Positions 22,930-37,016 of a stretch of 64,000 bases of DNA are shown here, piece after piece. The stretch comes from Cyprinodon diabolis (taxonomy: Eukaryota > Chordata > Actinopteri > Cyprinodontiformes > Cyprinodontidae), in NCBI GenBank assembly GCA_030533445.1, contig JARPUW010000571.1, positions 55,677 to 119,676 on the forward strand, in the 5' to 3' direction. The position numbers and the translations under genes are program-made. Each line of letters begins with the position of its first letter. Within the stretch, counting starts at the first letter, position 1. Below the pieces are notes generated by a model. That model had not been told where the DNA came from. It did no database searches and saw nothing but the letters and a program-made list of their open reading frames with translations.

Positions 22930-25900
22930 ACTAGAAAATTTCTAAAGAAATTTTGAGGGGGGCCACCTACTGCCCGTCTGGGGAACCGGGCCAATACGGC
23001 CCTGGCAAGTGACGTCGGGGCTCCCCAGACCAACTGCTTACGCCTTTGAGGGCTGCTGAGGGAAGGAAAGAGGGCAAGTTCATGGGCAAAGAGACCTGTG
23101 TGCCACTTGTGCTGAAATCTGGGAAATAGACGTGCACAGCGTATGATGCACAAGGGTAATATGGGTTGTCCATATTGAAACACAGTGGGTAAAGCCCAGT
23201 TGGCGGGCTTCGCCCGCCTGCTAGGAGCCATCTCAGTGAAGAAAAAAATCACCAATGGCGGGCTCTGCCCGCCTTCTAAGAGCCATTGCAGTGATGAAAT
23301 CACCAATGGCGGGCTCCGCCCGCCTGCTAAGAGCCATTGCAGTGATGTAATCACCTTTGGCGGGCTCCGCCCGCCTGTTACCATTGGCGGGCTCCGCCCG
23401 CCTTCTAAGAGCCATTGCAGTGATGAAATCACCAATGGCAATGAGCAATATGCCAGAATGTATGAGTGTGTATAAGGAAGAGGCTTTTATTCTGTAGAGT
23501 CCTTGTAGTCTTATTTTGAAAGTCTATCATGAATGTGCATCAAAAGATGGGTCACGCCCAGCAGTGATATAGAATCCATTTCCAAATGTTAAATCACTGG
23601 TTTTCCATGTTATTAGGTGAATAGTTGCTGTATTACAGAGTAAATGGTAGACTTTTATTGTGAAATTTGCTCTGGGGTGTGTTTTGAAAAGGTCACTAGA
23701 GTCTAATAAAAACAACCTGGAAGAGTTTGGGTCATAATGTTGAGCCATTTGCATCAATTAATGCATTACTATAATCTAGAGGCTTTTATTTTGTAGGGTC
23801 CCTGGAGTCTTATTTTGAAAGTCCAACAGAGTTGTGTTTATAGAAAATGTTCAGACCCGTCAATGATAGTTGATTACTTTCCAATCGTTAAATCACTCTT
23901 TTTCCATGTTATTAGGGCAGTAGATGAAGCGGAAATGGGAGGCTTTTATTTTGAAATTTGCTATAGGGTGTGTTTTAAACAGTCTCCTAGAGTCTATTCT
24001 CTAAAACGGGGTTGAGTTTGGGTCATAATGTTGAGCCATATAGGGCAATAAATATATGTAAAAAATATAGAGGCTTTTATTTTGTAGGGTCCCTGGAGTC
24101 TTATTTTGAAAGTCTATCAGTGCTGAGTGGCAAGGGAAGTGTCATGTACAGCAGTCATATAGTATCCATTTCCCAATGTTAAATCAGTCCTTTCACCCTC
24201 CATTAGATTAATATGTGCTGTTTAAAACAGCAGAGGTAAAATCTGTTTGAAGCTTGGTAACCTTGACAACGCTTAACGAGCCTCTCACTGACACAGACAA
24301 CAGCTGCACTCACTATTGGTTTCTTCTTCCCAGGCTTTTTTGTATGGGAAGAACGGCACCGAACAAACGACTACTGATCAAAAACCGTATGAGTTATTCA
24401 AAAAACATTTTCACCATGAGCATCAGCAATCCTTCGACTCCAACTATACCAACTTTGGTGTATGTGTGTCATTCAGAAAAATATTTATGACGAGTGAAAA
24501 CACATAGTCTGATTCGTTTCTCTCCCATCTTCAGCTCAAAAAGAATAGAGAAAGGCTGAAACTCTCATCGACTTTAGGTTGGTCTGGAGGGTTTTTAAGG
24601 AAAAGTATTAATCCTACCGTAATTCCGAAGACATTGTGTGAGTCCAGAGGTTTCAGTCTACAAACTGACCAAAAATGGTGACTGTAGCTCCAAATATGTG
24701 GCCGTGAGGGCGAGAATAAGATGTTTGATCTGAAAAAAATGGCCGCCTCACACTAAGATTTCAGCAGCTGCACTCTAGCAGGCTGCTGCAGAAGCTAACT
24801 GTCAGCTAGCTTCCAGGTGCTTACCCTCCGAACAAACGACTGCTGAGCAAAAACCGTAAAAGATATCTGAAAAATTCTTTCAGTGAAAGCAACATCTATC
24901 CTTTGTCTCAGACTGGGGTAACCTTCATGTCTGTAGGTCTTTCACAACCCAAAACGAAGCACAAACAAAATGGTTGGCCCACCTGCTCCTCCCTTTCTTT
25001 TAACTGCAGGACCTCACTCTCACTCACCTTTTAGCTGCTAAAGCACCCCTCCGAACAAACGACTGCTGAGTAAAAACCGTAAAAGGTATCTGAAAAATTC
25101 TTTTTATCTAAGCGACAGCTATATCTTGTCTTCAATTGGAGTAACTTTCATGGCTGTAGATCATCTACAAACTGAATGGGAAGAGAAAGAAAAAGAAAAA
25201 ACGTTTCATCACACCTAAGCTTCTAATTGAGCTAGCTGCAGCAGGTCACTGTCACTCAGCTTTCAGGTGCTTAAAATGTCCTCCGAACAAACGACTGCTG
25301 AGCAAAAACCGTATGAGTTATTCAAAAAATTTTTTCACCGTGAGCGTCAGTCATCCTTCGACTCCAACTATGCCAACTTTGGTGTATGTGTGTCATTCAG
25401 AAAAATATTTATGACGAGTTTAAAACACATAGTCTGATTCGTTTTTCTCCCCTCTTCTGCTCCAAAACCAATGAAAAACGGCTCTGATTTTCATCGACTT
25501 TAGGTCGGTCTGGAGGGTTTTTAAGGAAAAGTATTAATCCTACCGTAATTCCGAAGATATTGTGTGGGTCCAGAGATTTCAGTCTACAAACTGACCAAAA
25601 ATGGTGACTCTAGCTATAAATATGTGGCCGTGAGGGCGAGTTTAAAATGTTTTTTTGTGTTTAAAAAACGCCTGCCTCACACTCTAGCTTTTCAGTTGCT
25701 CCACTCTAGCAGGCTGGATTTTGCTAAAACTTTGTGGCGCTTGAGGTCTGATTATACAAAAACCGTAGCAGTTATCAACATACCGTCTTCAGTTTTAAAT
25801 AGACGAAGGATTTATCTACAAACTGAGCTTCAAACTGTTTTTCTAGGTGAATGTATGCCGACACAGTGAAGTGCTGTTTTTTATGCTTTTTTTTTCCTCT

Positions 25901-26097
25901 CCCCATTCATTTCCTATGGGATTTTTTTGCGACGTTTTCGCTAATAATTCGCAAACCTTCGGACTAATGAGAAAGTTTTATACAAGCACACATCACCCCA
26001 TTGGTCCCGACGCGTGTGCCAACTTTGGGCCCGATCCGCCAAACCGTGCGGGACTAGTTACGCGCCGAAGTTTTGGGTATACGGGAGAATTATAATA
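22930..26097. repeat. Repeat unit U8 (beta family, 3,168 bp)
   Basis: Beta markers near 24731 and 24993. Private changes: GAGACCTGTG near 23091, AAATGGTAG near 23642, ATTACTATAATC near 23765 and one lost T near 24495. GTGTCATGTACAGC near 24141 is shared with U16. No hairpin copy at its end. Confidence 0.95.
23202..23433. repeat. Block B of U8: 51 bp array, 4 full + partial
   Basis: The 232 bp arrangement; no private change noticed. Confidence 0.93.
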
Positions 26098-26369
26098 ACT
26101 AGAAAATTTCTAAAGAAATTTTGAGGGGGGCCACCTACTGCCCGTCTGGGGAACCGGGCCAATACGGCCCTGGCAAGTGACGTCGGGGCTCCCCAGACCA
26201 ACTGCTTACGCCTTTGAGGGCTGCTGAGGGAAGGAAAGAGGGCAAGTTCATGGGCAAAGAGAGCTGTGTGCCACTTGTGCTGAAATCTGGGAAATAGACG
26301 TGCACAGCGTATGATGCACAAGGGTAATATGGGTTGTCCATATTGAAACACAGTGGGTAAAGCCCAGTT

Positions 26370-26601
26370 GGCGGGCTTCGCCCGCCTGCTAGGAGCCATC
26401 TCAGTGAAGAAAAAAATCACCAATGGCGGGCTCTGCCCGCCTTCTAAGAGCCATTGCAGTGATGAAATCACCAATGGCGGGCTCCGCCCGCCTGCTAAGA
26501 GCCATTGCAGTGATGTAATCACCTTTGGCGGGCTCCGCCCGCCTGTTACCATTGGCGGGCTCCGCCCGCCTTCTAAGAGCCATTGCAGTGATGAAATCAC
26601 C
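26370..26601. repeat. Block B of U9: 51 bp array, 4 full + partial
   Basis: The 232 bp arrangement; first loop TTC, unlike the otherwise similar U6 and U11. Confidence 0.93.
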
Positions 26602-29259
26602 AATGGCAATGAGCAATATGCCAGAATGTATGAGTGTGTATAAGGAAGAGGCTTTTATTCTGTAGAGTCCTTGTAGTCTTATTTTGAAAGTCTATCATGA
26701 ATGTGCATCAAAAGATGGGTCACGCCCAGCAGTGATATAGAATCCATTTCCAAATGTTAAATCACTGGTTTTCCATGTTATTAGGTGAATAGTTGCTGTA
26801 TTACAGAGTAAATGGGAGACTTTTATTGTGAAATTTGCTCTGGGTGTGTTTTGAAAAGGTCACTAGAGTCTAATAAAAACAACCTGGAAGAGTTTGGGTC
26901 ATAATGTTGAGCCATTTGCATCAATTAATGCATTAGTATAATCTAGAGGCTTTTATTTTGTAGGGTCCCTGGAGTCTTATTTTGAAAGTCCAACAGAGTT
27001 GTGTTTATAGAAAATGTTCAGACCCGTCAATGATAGTTGATTACTTTCCAATCGTTAAATCACTCTTTTTCCATGTTATTAGGGCAGTAGATGAAGCGGA
27101 AATGGGAGGCTTTTATTTTGAAATTTGCTACAGGGTGTGTTTTAAACAGTCTCCTAGAGTCTATTCTCTAAAACGGGGTTGAGTTTGGGTCATAATGTTG
27201 AGCCATATAGGGCAATAAATATATGTAAAAAATATAGAGGCTTTTATTTTGTAGGGTCCCTGGAGTCTTATTTTGAAAGTCTATCAGTGCTGAGTGGCAA
27301 GGGAAGTGTCATGGACAGCAGTCATATAGTATCCATTTCCCAATGTTAAATCAGTCCTTTCACCCTCCATTAGATTAATATGTGCTGTTTAAAACAGCAG
27401 AGGTAAAATCTGTTTGAAGCTTGGTAACCTTGACAACGCTTAACGAGCCTCTCACTGACACAGACAACAGCTGCACTCACTATTGGTTTCTTCTTCCCAG
27501 GCTTTTTTGTATGGGAAGAACGGCACCGAACAAACGACTACTGATCAAAAACCGTATGAGTTATTCAAAAAACATTTTCACCATGAGCATCAGCAATCCT
27601 TCGACTCCAACTATACCAACTTTGGTGTATGTGTGTCATTCAGAAAAATATTTATGACGAGTTGAAAACACATAGTCTGATTCGTTTCTCTCCCATCTTC
27701 AGCTCAAAAAGAATAGAGAAAGGCTGAAACTCTCATCGACTTTAGGTTGGTCTGGACGGTTTTTAAGGAAAAGTATTAATCCTACCGTAATTCCGAAGAC
27801 ATTGTGTGAGTCCAGAGGTTTCAGTCTACAAACTGACCAAAAATGGTGACTGTAGCTCCAAATATGTGGCCGTGAGGGCGAGAATAAGATGTTTGATCTT
27901 AAAAGAATGGCCGCCTCACACTAAGATTTCAGCAGCTGCACTCTAGCAGGCTGCTGCAGAAGCTAACTGTCAGCTAGCTTCCAGGTGCTTACCCTCCGAA
28001 CAAACGACTGCTGAGCAAAAACCGTAAAAGATATCTGAAAAATTCTTTCAGTGAAAGCAACATCTATCCTTTGTCTCAGACTGGGGTAACCTTCATGTCT
28101 GTAGGTCTTTCACAACCCAAAACGAAGCACAAACAAAATGGTTGGCCCACCTGCTCCTCCCTTTGTTTGAACTGCAGGACCTCACTCTCACTCACCTTTT
28201 AGCTGCTAAAGCACCCCTCCGAACAAACGACTGCTGAGTAAAAACCGTAAAAGGTATCTGAAAAATTATTTTTATCTAAGCGACAGCTATATCTTGTCTT
28301 CAATTGGAGTAACTTTCATGGCTGTAGGTCATCTACAACCTGAATGGGAAGAGAAAGAAAAAGAAAAAACGTTTTGTCACACCTGATCTTCTAATTGAGC
28401 TAGCTGCAGCAGGACACTCTCCCCCAGCTTTCAGCTGCTTAAAATGTCCTCCGAACAAACGACTGCTGAGCAAAAACCGTATGAGTTATTCAAAATATTT
28501 TTTCACCGTGAGCGTCAGCCATCCTTCGACTCCAACTATGCCAACTTTGGTGTATGTGTGTCATTCAGAAAAATATTTATGACGAGTTTAAAACACATAG
28601 TCTGATTCGTTTTTCTCCCCTCTTCTGCTCCAAAACCAATGAAAAACGGCTCTGATTTTCATCGACTTTAGGTCGGTCTGGAGGGTTTTTAAGGAAAAGT
28701 ATTAATCCTACCGTAATTCCGAAGATATTGTGTGGGTCCAGAGATTTCAGTCTACAAACTGACCAAAAATGGTGACTCTAGCTATAAATATGTGGCCGTG
28801 AGGGCGAGTTTAAAATGTTTTTTTGTGTTTAAAAAACGCCTGCCTCACACTCTAGCTTTTCAGTTGCTCCACTCTAGCAGGCTGGATTTTGCTAAAACTT
28901 TGTGGCGCTTGAGGTCTGATTATACAAAAACCGTAGCAGTTATCAACATACCGTCTTCAGTTTTAAATAGACGAAGGATTTATCTACAAACTGAGCTTCA
29001 AACTGTTTTTCTAGGTGAATGTATGCCGACACAGTGAAGTGCTGTTTTTTATGCTTTTTTTTTCCTCTCCCCATTCATTTCCTATGGGATTTTTTTGCGA
29101 CGTTTTCGCTAATAATTCGCAAACCTTCGGACTAATGAGAAAGTTTTATACAAGCACACATCACCCCATTGGTCCCGACGCGTGTGCCAACTTTGGGCCC
29201 GATCCGCCAAACCGTGCGGGACTAGTTACGTGCCGAAGTTTTGGGTATACGGGAGAATT

Positions 29260-29760
29260 ATAATAATAATAATAATACGCGGAATAAATATGTGCAATAG
29301 TAGTAGGTGGGCCATGCCTTCGGCATGTGGCCCCCCAATAATAATAATACGCGGAATAAATATGTGCAATAGTAGTAGGTGGGCCATGCCTTCGGCATGT
29401 GGCCCCCCAATAATAATACGCGGAATAAATATGTGCAATAGTAGTAGGTGGGCCATGCCTTCGGCATGTGGCCCCCCAATAATAATACGCGGAATAAATA
29501 TGTGCAATAGTAGTAGGTGGGCCATGCCTTCGGCATGTGGCCCCCCAATAATAATACGCGGAATAAATATGTGCAATAGTAGTAGGTGGGCCATGCCTTC
29601 GGCATGTGGCCCCCCAATAATAATAATACGCGGAATAAATATGTGCAATAGTAGTAGGTGGGCCATGCCTTCGGCATGTGGCCCCCCAATAATAATAATA
29701 CGCGGAATAAATATGTGCAATAGTAGTAGGTGGGCCATGCCTTCGGCATGTGGCCCCCCA
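29260..29760. repeat. Hairpin minisatellite at the end of U9 (7 copies)
   Basis: Seven copies at spacings of 72, 69, 69, 69, 72 and 72 bp. The last three spacings (69, 72, 72) match the last three in U3, so the segment shared by U4 and U10 probably extends leftward into the minisatellite. Confidence 0.96.
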
Positions 29761-30032
29761 ACTAGAAAATTTCTAAAGAAATTTTGAGGGGGGCCACCTA
29801 CTGCCCGTCTTGGGAACCGGGCCAATACGGCCCTGGCAAGTGACGTCGGGGCTCCCCAGACCAACTGCTTACGCCTTTGAGGGCTGCTGAGGGAAGGAAA
29901 GAGGGCAAGTTCATGGGCAAAGAGAGCTGTGTGCCACTTGTGCTGACATCTGGGAAATAGACGTGCACAGCGTATGATGCACAAGGGTAATATGGGTTGT
30001 CCATATTGAAACACAGTGGGTAAAGCCCAGTT

Positions 30033-30264
30033 GGCGGGCTTCGCCCGCCTGCTGGGAGCCATCTCAGTGAAGAAAAAAATCACCAATGGCGGGCCCTGCC
30101 CGCCTTCTAAGAGCCATTGCAGTGATGAAATCACCAATGGCGGGCTCCGCCCGCCTGCTAAGAGCCATTGCAGTGATGTAATCACCTTCGGCGGGCTCCG
30201 CCCGCCTGTTACCATTGGCGGGCTCCGCCCGCCTTCTAAGAGCCATTGCAGTGATGAAATCACC
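30033..30264. repeat. Block B of U10: 51 bp array, 4 full + partial
   Basis: Same variants as U4 (GGGCCCTGCCCGCC; partial monomer beginning TTCGGC). Confidence 0.93.
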
Positions 30265-32113
30265 AATGGCAATGAGCAATATGCCAGAATGTATGAGTGT
30301 GTATAAGGAAGAGGCTTTTATTCTGTAGAGTCCTTGTAGTCTTATTTTGAAAGTCTATCATGAATGTGCATCAAAAGATGGGTCACGCCCAGCAGTGATA
30401 TAGAATCCATTTCCAAATGTTAAATCACTGGTTTTCCATGTTATTAGGTGAATAGTTGCTGTATTACAGAGTAAATGGGAAACTTTTATTGTGAAATTTG
30501 CTCTGGGTGTGTTTTGAAAAGGTCACTAGAGTCTAATAAAAACAACCTGGAAGAGTTTGGGTCATAATGTTGAGCCATTTGCATCAATTAATGCATTAGT
30601 ATAATCTAGAGGCTTTTATTTTGTAGGGTCCCTGGAGTCTTATTTTGAAAGTCCAACAGAGTTGTGTTTATAGAAAATGTTCAGACCCGTCAATGATAGT
30701 TGATTACTTTCCAATCGTTAAATCACTCTTTTTCCATGTTATTAGGGCAGTAGATGAAGCGGAAATGGGAGGCTTTTATTTTGAAATTTGCTATAGGGTG
30801 TGTTTTAAACAGTCTCCCAGAGTCTATTCTCTAAAACGGGGTTGAGTTTGGGTCATAATGTTGAGCCATATAGGGCAATAAATATATGTAAAAAATATAG
30901 AGGCTTTTATTTTGTAGGGTCCCTGGAGTCTTATTTTGAAAGTCTATCAGTGCTGAGTGGCAAGGGAAGTGTCATGGACAGCAGTCATATAGTATCCATT
31001 TCCCAATGTTAAATCAGTCCTTTCACCCTCCATTAGATTAATATGTGCTGTTTAAAACAGCAGAGGTAAAATCTGTTTGAAGCTTGGTAACCTTGACAAC
31101 GCTTAAGGAGCCTCTCACTGACACAGACAACAGCTGCACTCACTATTGGTTTCTTCTTCCCAGGCTTTTTTGTATGGGAAGAACGGCACCGAACAAACGA
31201 CTACTGATCAAAAACCGTATGAGTTATTCAAAAAACATTTTCACCATGAGCATCAGCAATCCTTCGACTCCAACTATACCAACTTTGGTGTATGTGTGTC
31301 ATTCAGAAAAATATTTATGACGAGTTGAAAACACATAGTCTGATTCGTTTCTCTCCCATCTTCAGCTCAAAAAGAATAGAGAAAGGCTGAAACTCTCATC
31401 GACTTTAGGTTGGTCTGGAGGGTTTTTAAGGAAAAGTATTAATCCTACCGTAATTCCGAAGACATTGTGTGAGTCCAGAGGTTTCAGTCTACAAACTGAC
31501 CAAAAATGGTGACTGTAGCTCCAAATATGTGGCCGTGAGGGCGAGAATAAGATGTTTGATCTTAAAAAAATGGCCGCCTCACACTAAGATTTCAGCAGCT
31601 GCACTGTAGCAGGCTGCTGCAGAAGCTAACTGTCAGCTAGCTTCCAGGTGCTTACCCTCCGAACAAACGACTGCTGAGCAAAAACCGTAAAAGGTATCTG
31701 AAAAATTCTTTCAGTGAAAGCAACATCTATCCTTTGTCTCAGACTGGGGTAACCTTCATGTCTGTAGGTCTTTCACAACCCAAAACGAAGCACAAACAAA
31801 ATGGTTGGCCCACCTGCTCCTCCCTTTGTTTGAACTGCAGGACCTCACTCTCACTCACCTTTTAGCTGCTAAAGCACCCCTCCGAACAAACGACTGCTGA
31901 GTAAAAACCGTAAAAGGTATCTGAAAAATTATTTTTATCTAAGCGACAGCTATATCTTGTCTTCAATTGGAGTAACTTTCATGGCTGTAGGTCATCTACA
32001 AACTGAACGGGAAGAGAAAGAAAAAGAAAAAACGTTTCATCACACCTAAGCTTCTAATTGAGCTAGCTGCAGCAGGTCACTGTCACTCAGCTTTCAGGTG
32101 CTTAAAATGTCCT

Positions 32114-33039
32114 CCGAACAAACGACTGCTGAGCAAAAACCGTATGAGTTATTCAAAAAATTTTTTCACCGTGAGCGTCAGTCATGCTTCGACTCCAACT
32201 ATGCCAACTTTGGTGTATGTGTGTCATTCAGAAAAATATTTATGACGAGTTTAAAACACATAGTCTGATTCGTTTTTCTCCCCTCTTCTGCTCCAAAACC
32301 AATGAAAAACGGCTCTGATTTTCATCGACTTTAGGTCGGTCTGGAGGGTTTTTAAGGAAAAGTATTAATCCTACCGTAATTCCGAAGATATTGTGTGAGT
32401 CCAGAGGTTTCAGTCTACAAACTGACCAAAAATGGTGACTGTAGCTCCAAATATGTGGCCGTGAGGGCGAGAATAACATGTTTGATCTTAAAAGAATGGC
32501 CGCCTCACACTAAGATTTCAGCAGCTGCACTCTAGCAGGCTGCTGCAGAAGCTAACTGTCAGCTAGCTTCCAGGTGCTTACCCTCCGAACAAACGACTGC
32601 TGAGCAAAAACCGTAAAAGATATCTGAAAAATTCTTTCAGTGAAAGCAACATCTATCCTTTGTCTCAGACTGGGGTAACCTTCATGTCTGTAGGTCTTTC
32701 ACAACCCAAAACGAAGCACAAACAAAATGGTTGGCCCACCTGCTCCTCCCTTTGTTTGAACTGCAGGACCTCACTCTCACTCACCTTTTAGCTGCTAAAG
32801 CACCCCTCCGAACAAACGACTGCTGAGTAAAAACCGTAAAAGGTATCTGAAAAATTATTTTTATCTAAGCGACAGCTATATCTTGTCTTCAATTGGAGTA
32901 ACTTTCATGGCTGTAGGTCATCTACAACCTGAATGGGAAGAGAAAGAAAAAGAAAAAACGTTTTGTCACACCTGATCTTCTAATTGAGCTAGCTGCAGCA
33001 GGACACTCTCCCCCAGCTTTCAGCTGCTTAAAATGTCCT
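32114..33039. repeat. Extra 926 bp repeat copy in U10
   Basis: Same structure and the same switch point (T at 32389, A at 32398) as in U4, showing that the crossover happened once and the whole unit was then copied. Confidence 0.9.
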
Positions 33040-34126
33040 CCGAACAAACGACTGCTGAGCAAAAACCGTATGAGTTATTCAAAATATTTTTTCACCGTGA
33101 GCGTCAGCCATCCTTCGACTCCAACTATGCCAACTTTGGTGTATGTGTGTCATTCAGAAAAATATTTATGACGAGTTTAAAACACATAGTCTGATTCGTT
33201 TTTCTCCCCTCTTCTGCTCCAAAACCAATGAAAAACGGCTCTGATTTTCATCGACTTTAGGTCGGTCTGGAGGGTTTTTAAGGAAAAGTATTAATCCTAC
33301 CGTAATTCCGAAGATATTGTGTGGGTCCAGAGATTTCAGTCTACAAACTGACCAAAAATGGTGACTCTAGCTATAAATATGTGGCCGTGAGGGCGAGTTT
33401 AAAATGTTTTTTTGTGTTTAAAAAACGCCTGCCTCACACTCTAGCTTTTCAGTTGCTCCACTCTAGCAGGCTGGATTTTGCTAAAACTTTGTGGCGCTTG
33501 AGGTCTGATTATACAAAAACCGTAGCAGTTATCAACATACCGTCTTCAGTTTTAAATAGACGAAGGATTTATCTACAAACTGAGCTTCAAACTGTTTTTC
33601 TAGGTGAATGTATGCCGACACAGTGAAGTGCTGTTTTTTATGCTTTTTTTTTCCTCTCCCCATTCATTTCCTATGGGATTTTTTTGCGACGTTTTCGCTA
33701 ATAATTCGCAAACCTTCGGACTAATGAGAAAGTTTTATACAAGCACACATCACCCCATTGGTCCCGACGCGTGTGCCAACTTTGGGCCCGATCCGCCAAA
33801 CCGTGCGGGACTAGTTACGTGCCGAAGTTTTGGGTATACGGGAGAATTATAATAACTAGAAAATTTCTAAAGAAATTTTGAGGGGGGCCACCTACTGCCC
33901 GTCTGGGGAACCGGGCTAATACGGCCCTGGCAAGTGACGTCGGGGCTCCCCAGACCAACTGCTTACGCCTTTGAGGGCTGCTGAGGGAAGGAAAGAGGGC
34001 AAGTTCATGGGCAAAGAAAGCTGTGTGCCACTTGTGCTGAAATCTGGGAAATAGACGTGCACAGCGTATGATGCACAAGGGTAATATGGGTTGTCCATAT
34101 TGAAACACAGTGGGTAAAGCCCAGTT

Positions 34127-34358
34127 GGCGGGCTTTGCCCGCCTGCTAGGAGCCATCTCAGTGAAGAAAAAAATCACCAATGGCGGGCTCTGCCCGCCTT
34201 CTAAGAGCCATTGCAGTGATGAAATCACCAATGGCGGGCTCCGCCCGCCTGCTAAGAGCCATTGCAGTGATGTAATCACCTTTGGCGGGCTCCGCCCGCC
34301 TGTTACCATTGGCGGGCTCCGCCCGCCTTCTAAGAGCCATTGCAGTGATGAAATCACC
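34127..34358. repeat. Block B of U11: 51 bp array, 4 full + partial
   Basis: The 232 bp arrangement; first loop TTT as in U6. Confidence 0.93.
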
Positions 34359-37016
34359 AATGGCAATGAGCAATATGCCAGAATGTATGAGTGTGTATAA
34401 GGAAGAGGCTTTTATTCTGTAGAGTCCTTGTAGTCTTATTTTGAAAGTCTATCATGAATGTGCATCAAAAGATGGGTCACGCCCAGCAGTGATATAGAAT
34501 CCATTTCCAAATGTTAAATCACTGGTTTTCCATGTTATTAGGTGAATAGTTGCTGTATTACAGAGTAAATGGGAGACTTTTATTGTGAAATTTGCTCTGG
34601 GTGTGTTTTGAAAAGGTCACTAGAGTCTAATAAAAACAACCTGGAAGAGTTTGGGTCATAATGTTGAGCCATTTGCATCAATTAATGCATTAGTATAATC
34701 TAGAGGCTTTTATTTTGTAGGGTCCCTGGAGTCTTATTTTGAAAGTCCAACAGAGTTGTGTTTATAGAAAATGTTCAGACCCGTCAATGATAGTTGATTA
34801 CTTTCCAATCGTTAAATCACTCTTTTTCCATGTTATTAGGGCAGTAGATGAAGCGGAAATGGGAGGCTTTTATTTTGAAATTTGCTACAGGGTGTGTTTT
34901 AAACAGTCTCCTAGAGTCTATTCTCTAAAACGGGGTTGAGTTTGGGTCATAATGTTGAGCCATATAGGGCAATAAATATATGTAAAAAATATAGAGGCTT
35001 TTATTTTGTAGGGTCCCTGGAGTCTTATTTTGAAAGTCTATCAGTGCTGAGTGGCAAGGGAAGTGTCATGGACAGCAGTCATATAGTATCCATTTCCCAA
35101 TGTTAAATCAGTCCTTTCACCCTCCATTAGATTAATATGTGCTGTTTAAAACAGCAGAGGTAAAATCTGTTTGAAGCTTGGTAACCTTGACAACGCTTAA
35201 CGAGCCTCTCACTGACACAGACAACAGCTGCACTCACTATTGGTTTCTTCTTCCCAGGCTTTTTTGTATGGGAAGAACGGCACCGAACAAACGACTACTG
35301 ATCAAAAACCGTATGAGTTATTCAAAAAACATTTTCACCATGAGCATCAGCAATCCTTCGACTCCAACTATACCAACTTTGGTGTATGTGTGTCATTCAG
35401 AAAAATATTTATGACGAGTTGAAAACACATAGTCTGATTCGTTTCTCTCCCATCTTCAGCTCAAAAAGAATAGAGAAAGGCTGAAACTCTCATCGACTTT
35501 AGGTTGGTCTGGACGGTTTTTAAGGAAAAGTATTAATCCTACCGTAATTCCGAAGACATTGTGTGAGTCCAGAGGTTTCAGTCTACAAACTGACCAAAAA
35601 TGGTGACTGTAGCTCCAAATATGTGGCCGTGAGGGCGAGAATAAGATGTTTGATCTTAAAAGAATGGCCGCCTCACACTAAGATTTCAGCAGCTGCACTC
35701 TAGCAGGCTGCTGCAGAAGCTAACTGTCAGCTAGCTTCCAGGTGCTTACCCTCCGAACAAACGACTGCTGAGCAAAAACCGTAAAAGATATCTGAAAAAT
35801 TCTTTCAGTGAAAGCAACATCTATCCTTTGTCTCAGACTGGGGTAACCTTCATGTCTGTAGGTCTTTCACAACCCAAAACGAAGCACAAACAAAATGGTT
35901 GGCCCACCTGCTCCTCCCTTTGTTTGAACTGCAGGACCTCACTCTCACTCACCTTTTAGCTGCTAAAGCACCCCTCCGAACAAACGACTGCTGAGTAAAA
36001 ACCGTAAAAGGTATCTGAAAAATTATTTTTATCTAAGCGACAGCTATATCTTGTCTTCAATTGGAGTAACTTTCATGGCTGTAGGTCATCTACAACCTGA
36101 ATGGGAAGAGAAAGAAAAAGAAAAAACGTTTTGTCACACCTGATCTTCTAATTGAGCTAGCTGCAGCAGGACACTCTCCCCCAGCTTTCAGCTGCTTAAA
36201 ATGTCCTCCGAACAAACGACTGCTGAGCAAAAACCGTATGAGTTATTCAAAATATTTTTTCACCGTGAGCGTCAGCCATCCTTCGACTCCAACTATGCCA
36301 ACTTTGGTGTATGTGTGTCATTCAGAAAAATATTTATGACGAGTTTAAAACACATAGTCTGATTCGTTTTTCTCCCCTCTTCTGCTCCAAAACCAATGAA
36401 AAACGGCTCTGATTTTCATCGACTTTAGGTCGGTCTGGAGGGTTTTTAAGGAAAAGTATTAATCCTACCGTAATTCCGAAGATATTGTGTGGGTCCAGAG
36501 ATTTCAGTCTACAAACTGACCAAAAATGGTGACTCTAGCTATAAATATGTGGCCGTGAGGGCGAGTTTAAAATGTTTTTTTGTGTTTAAAAAACGCCTGC
36601 CTCACACTCTAGCTTTTCAGTTGCTCCACTCTAGCAGGCTGGATTTTGCTAAAACTTTGTGGCGCTTGAGGTCTGATTATACAAAAACCGTAGCAGTTAT
36701 CAACATACCGTCTTCAGTTTTAAATAGACGAAGGATTTATCTACAAACTGAGCTTCAAACTGTTTTTCTAGGTGAATGTATGCCGACACAGTGAAGTGCT
36801 GTTTTTTATGCTTTTTTTTTCCTCTCCCCATTCATTTCCTATGGGATTTTTTTGCGACGTTTTCGCTAATAATTCGCAAACCTTCGGACTAATGAGAAAG
36901 TTTTATACAAGCACACATCACCCCATTGGTCCCGACGCGTGTGCCAACTTTGGGCCCGATCCGCCAAACCGTGCGGGACTAGTTACGTGCCGAAGTTTTG
37001 GGTATACGGGAGAATT

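Larger units (their letters stand above)
26098..29760. repeat. Repeat unit U9 (alpha family, 3,663 bp, seven hairpin copies)
   Basis: Carries the alpha marker set (TGCTACAGGGTG near 27127, TCTGGACGGTT near 27754, GTTTTGTCACACCTG near 28371). The tail has GTTACGTGCC instead of GTTACGCGCC, also seen in U4, U10, U11 and U17. Removing about 495 bp of minisatellite leaves 3,168 bp, the length of U6. Confidence 0.95.
29761..33854. repeat. Repeat unit U10 (hybrid, 4,094 bp, duplicate of U4)
   Basis: Every landmark compared with U4 lies at an offset of exactly 20,528 bp: unit start, block B start, the 926 bp copies at 31189, 32114 and 33040, and unit end. The rare U4 variants recur (near 30091, 30477, 30813, 31103, 31602 and 32005). 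I saw no difference from U4 by eye in the stretches compared. The units before and after are not duplicates of U3 and U5. Confidence 0.95.

Noticed and set aside
29226..30272. Minus-strand open frame of 348 codons (and the similar ones at 8845-9744 and 62789-63505)
   Set aside because: The length comes from minisatellites whose periods (51, 66, 69, 72 bp) are multiples of three; the same DNA is open on both strands and in several frames, and the frame changes length with copy number.
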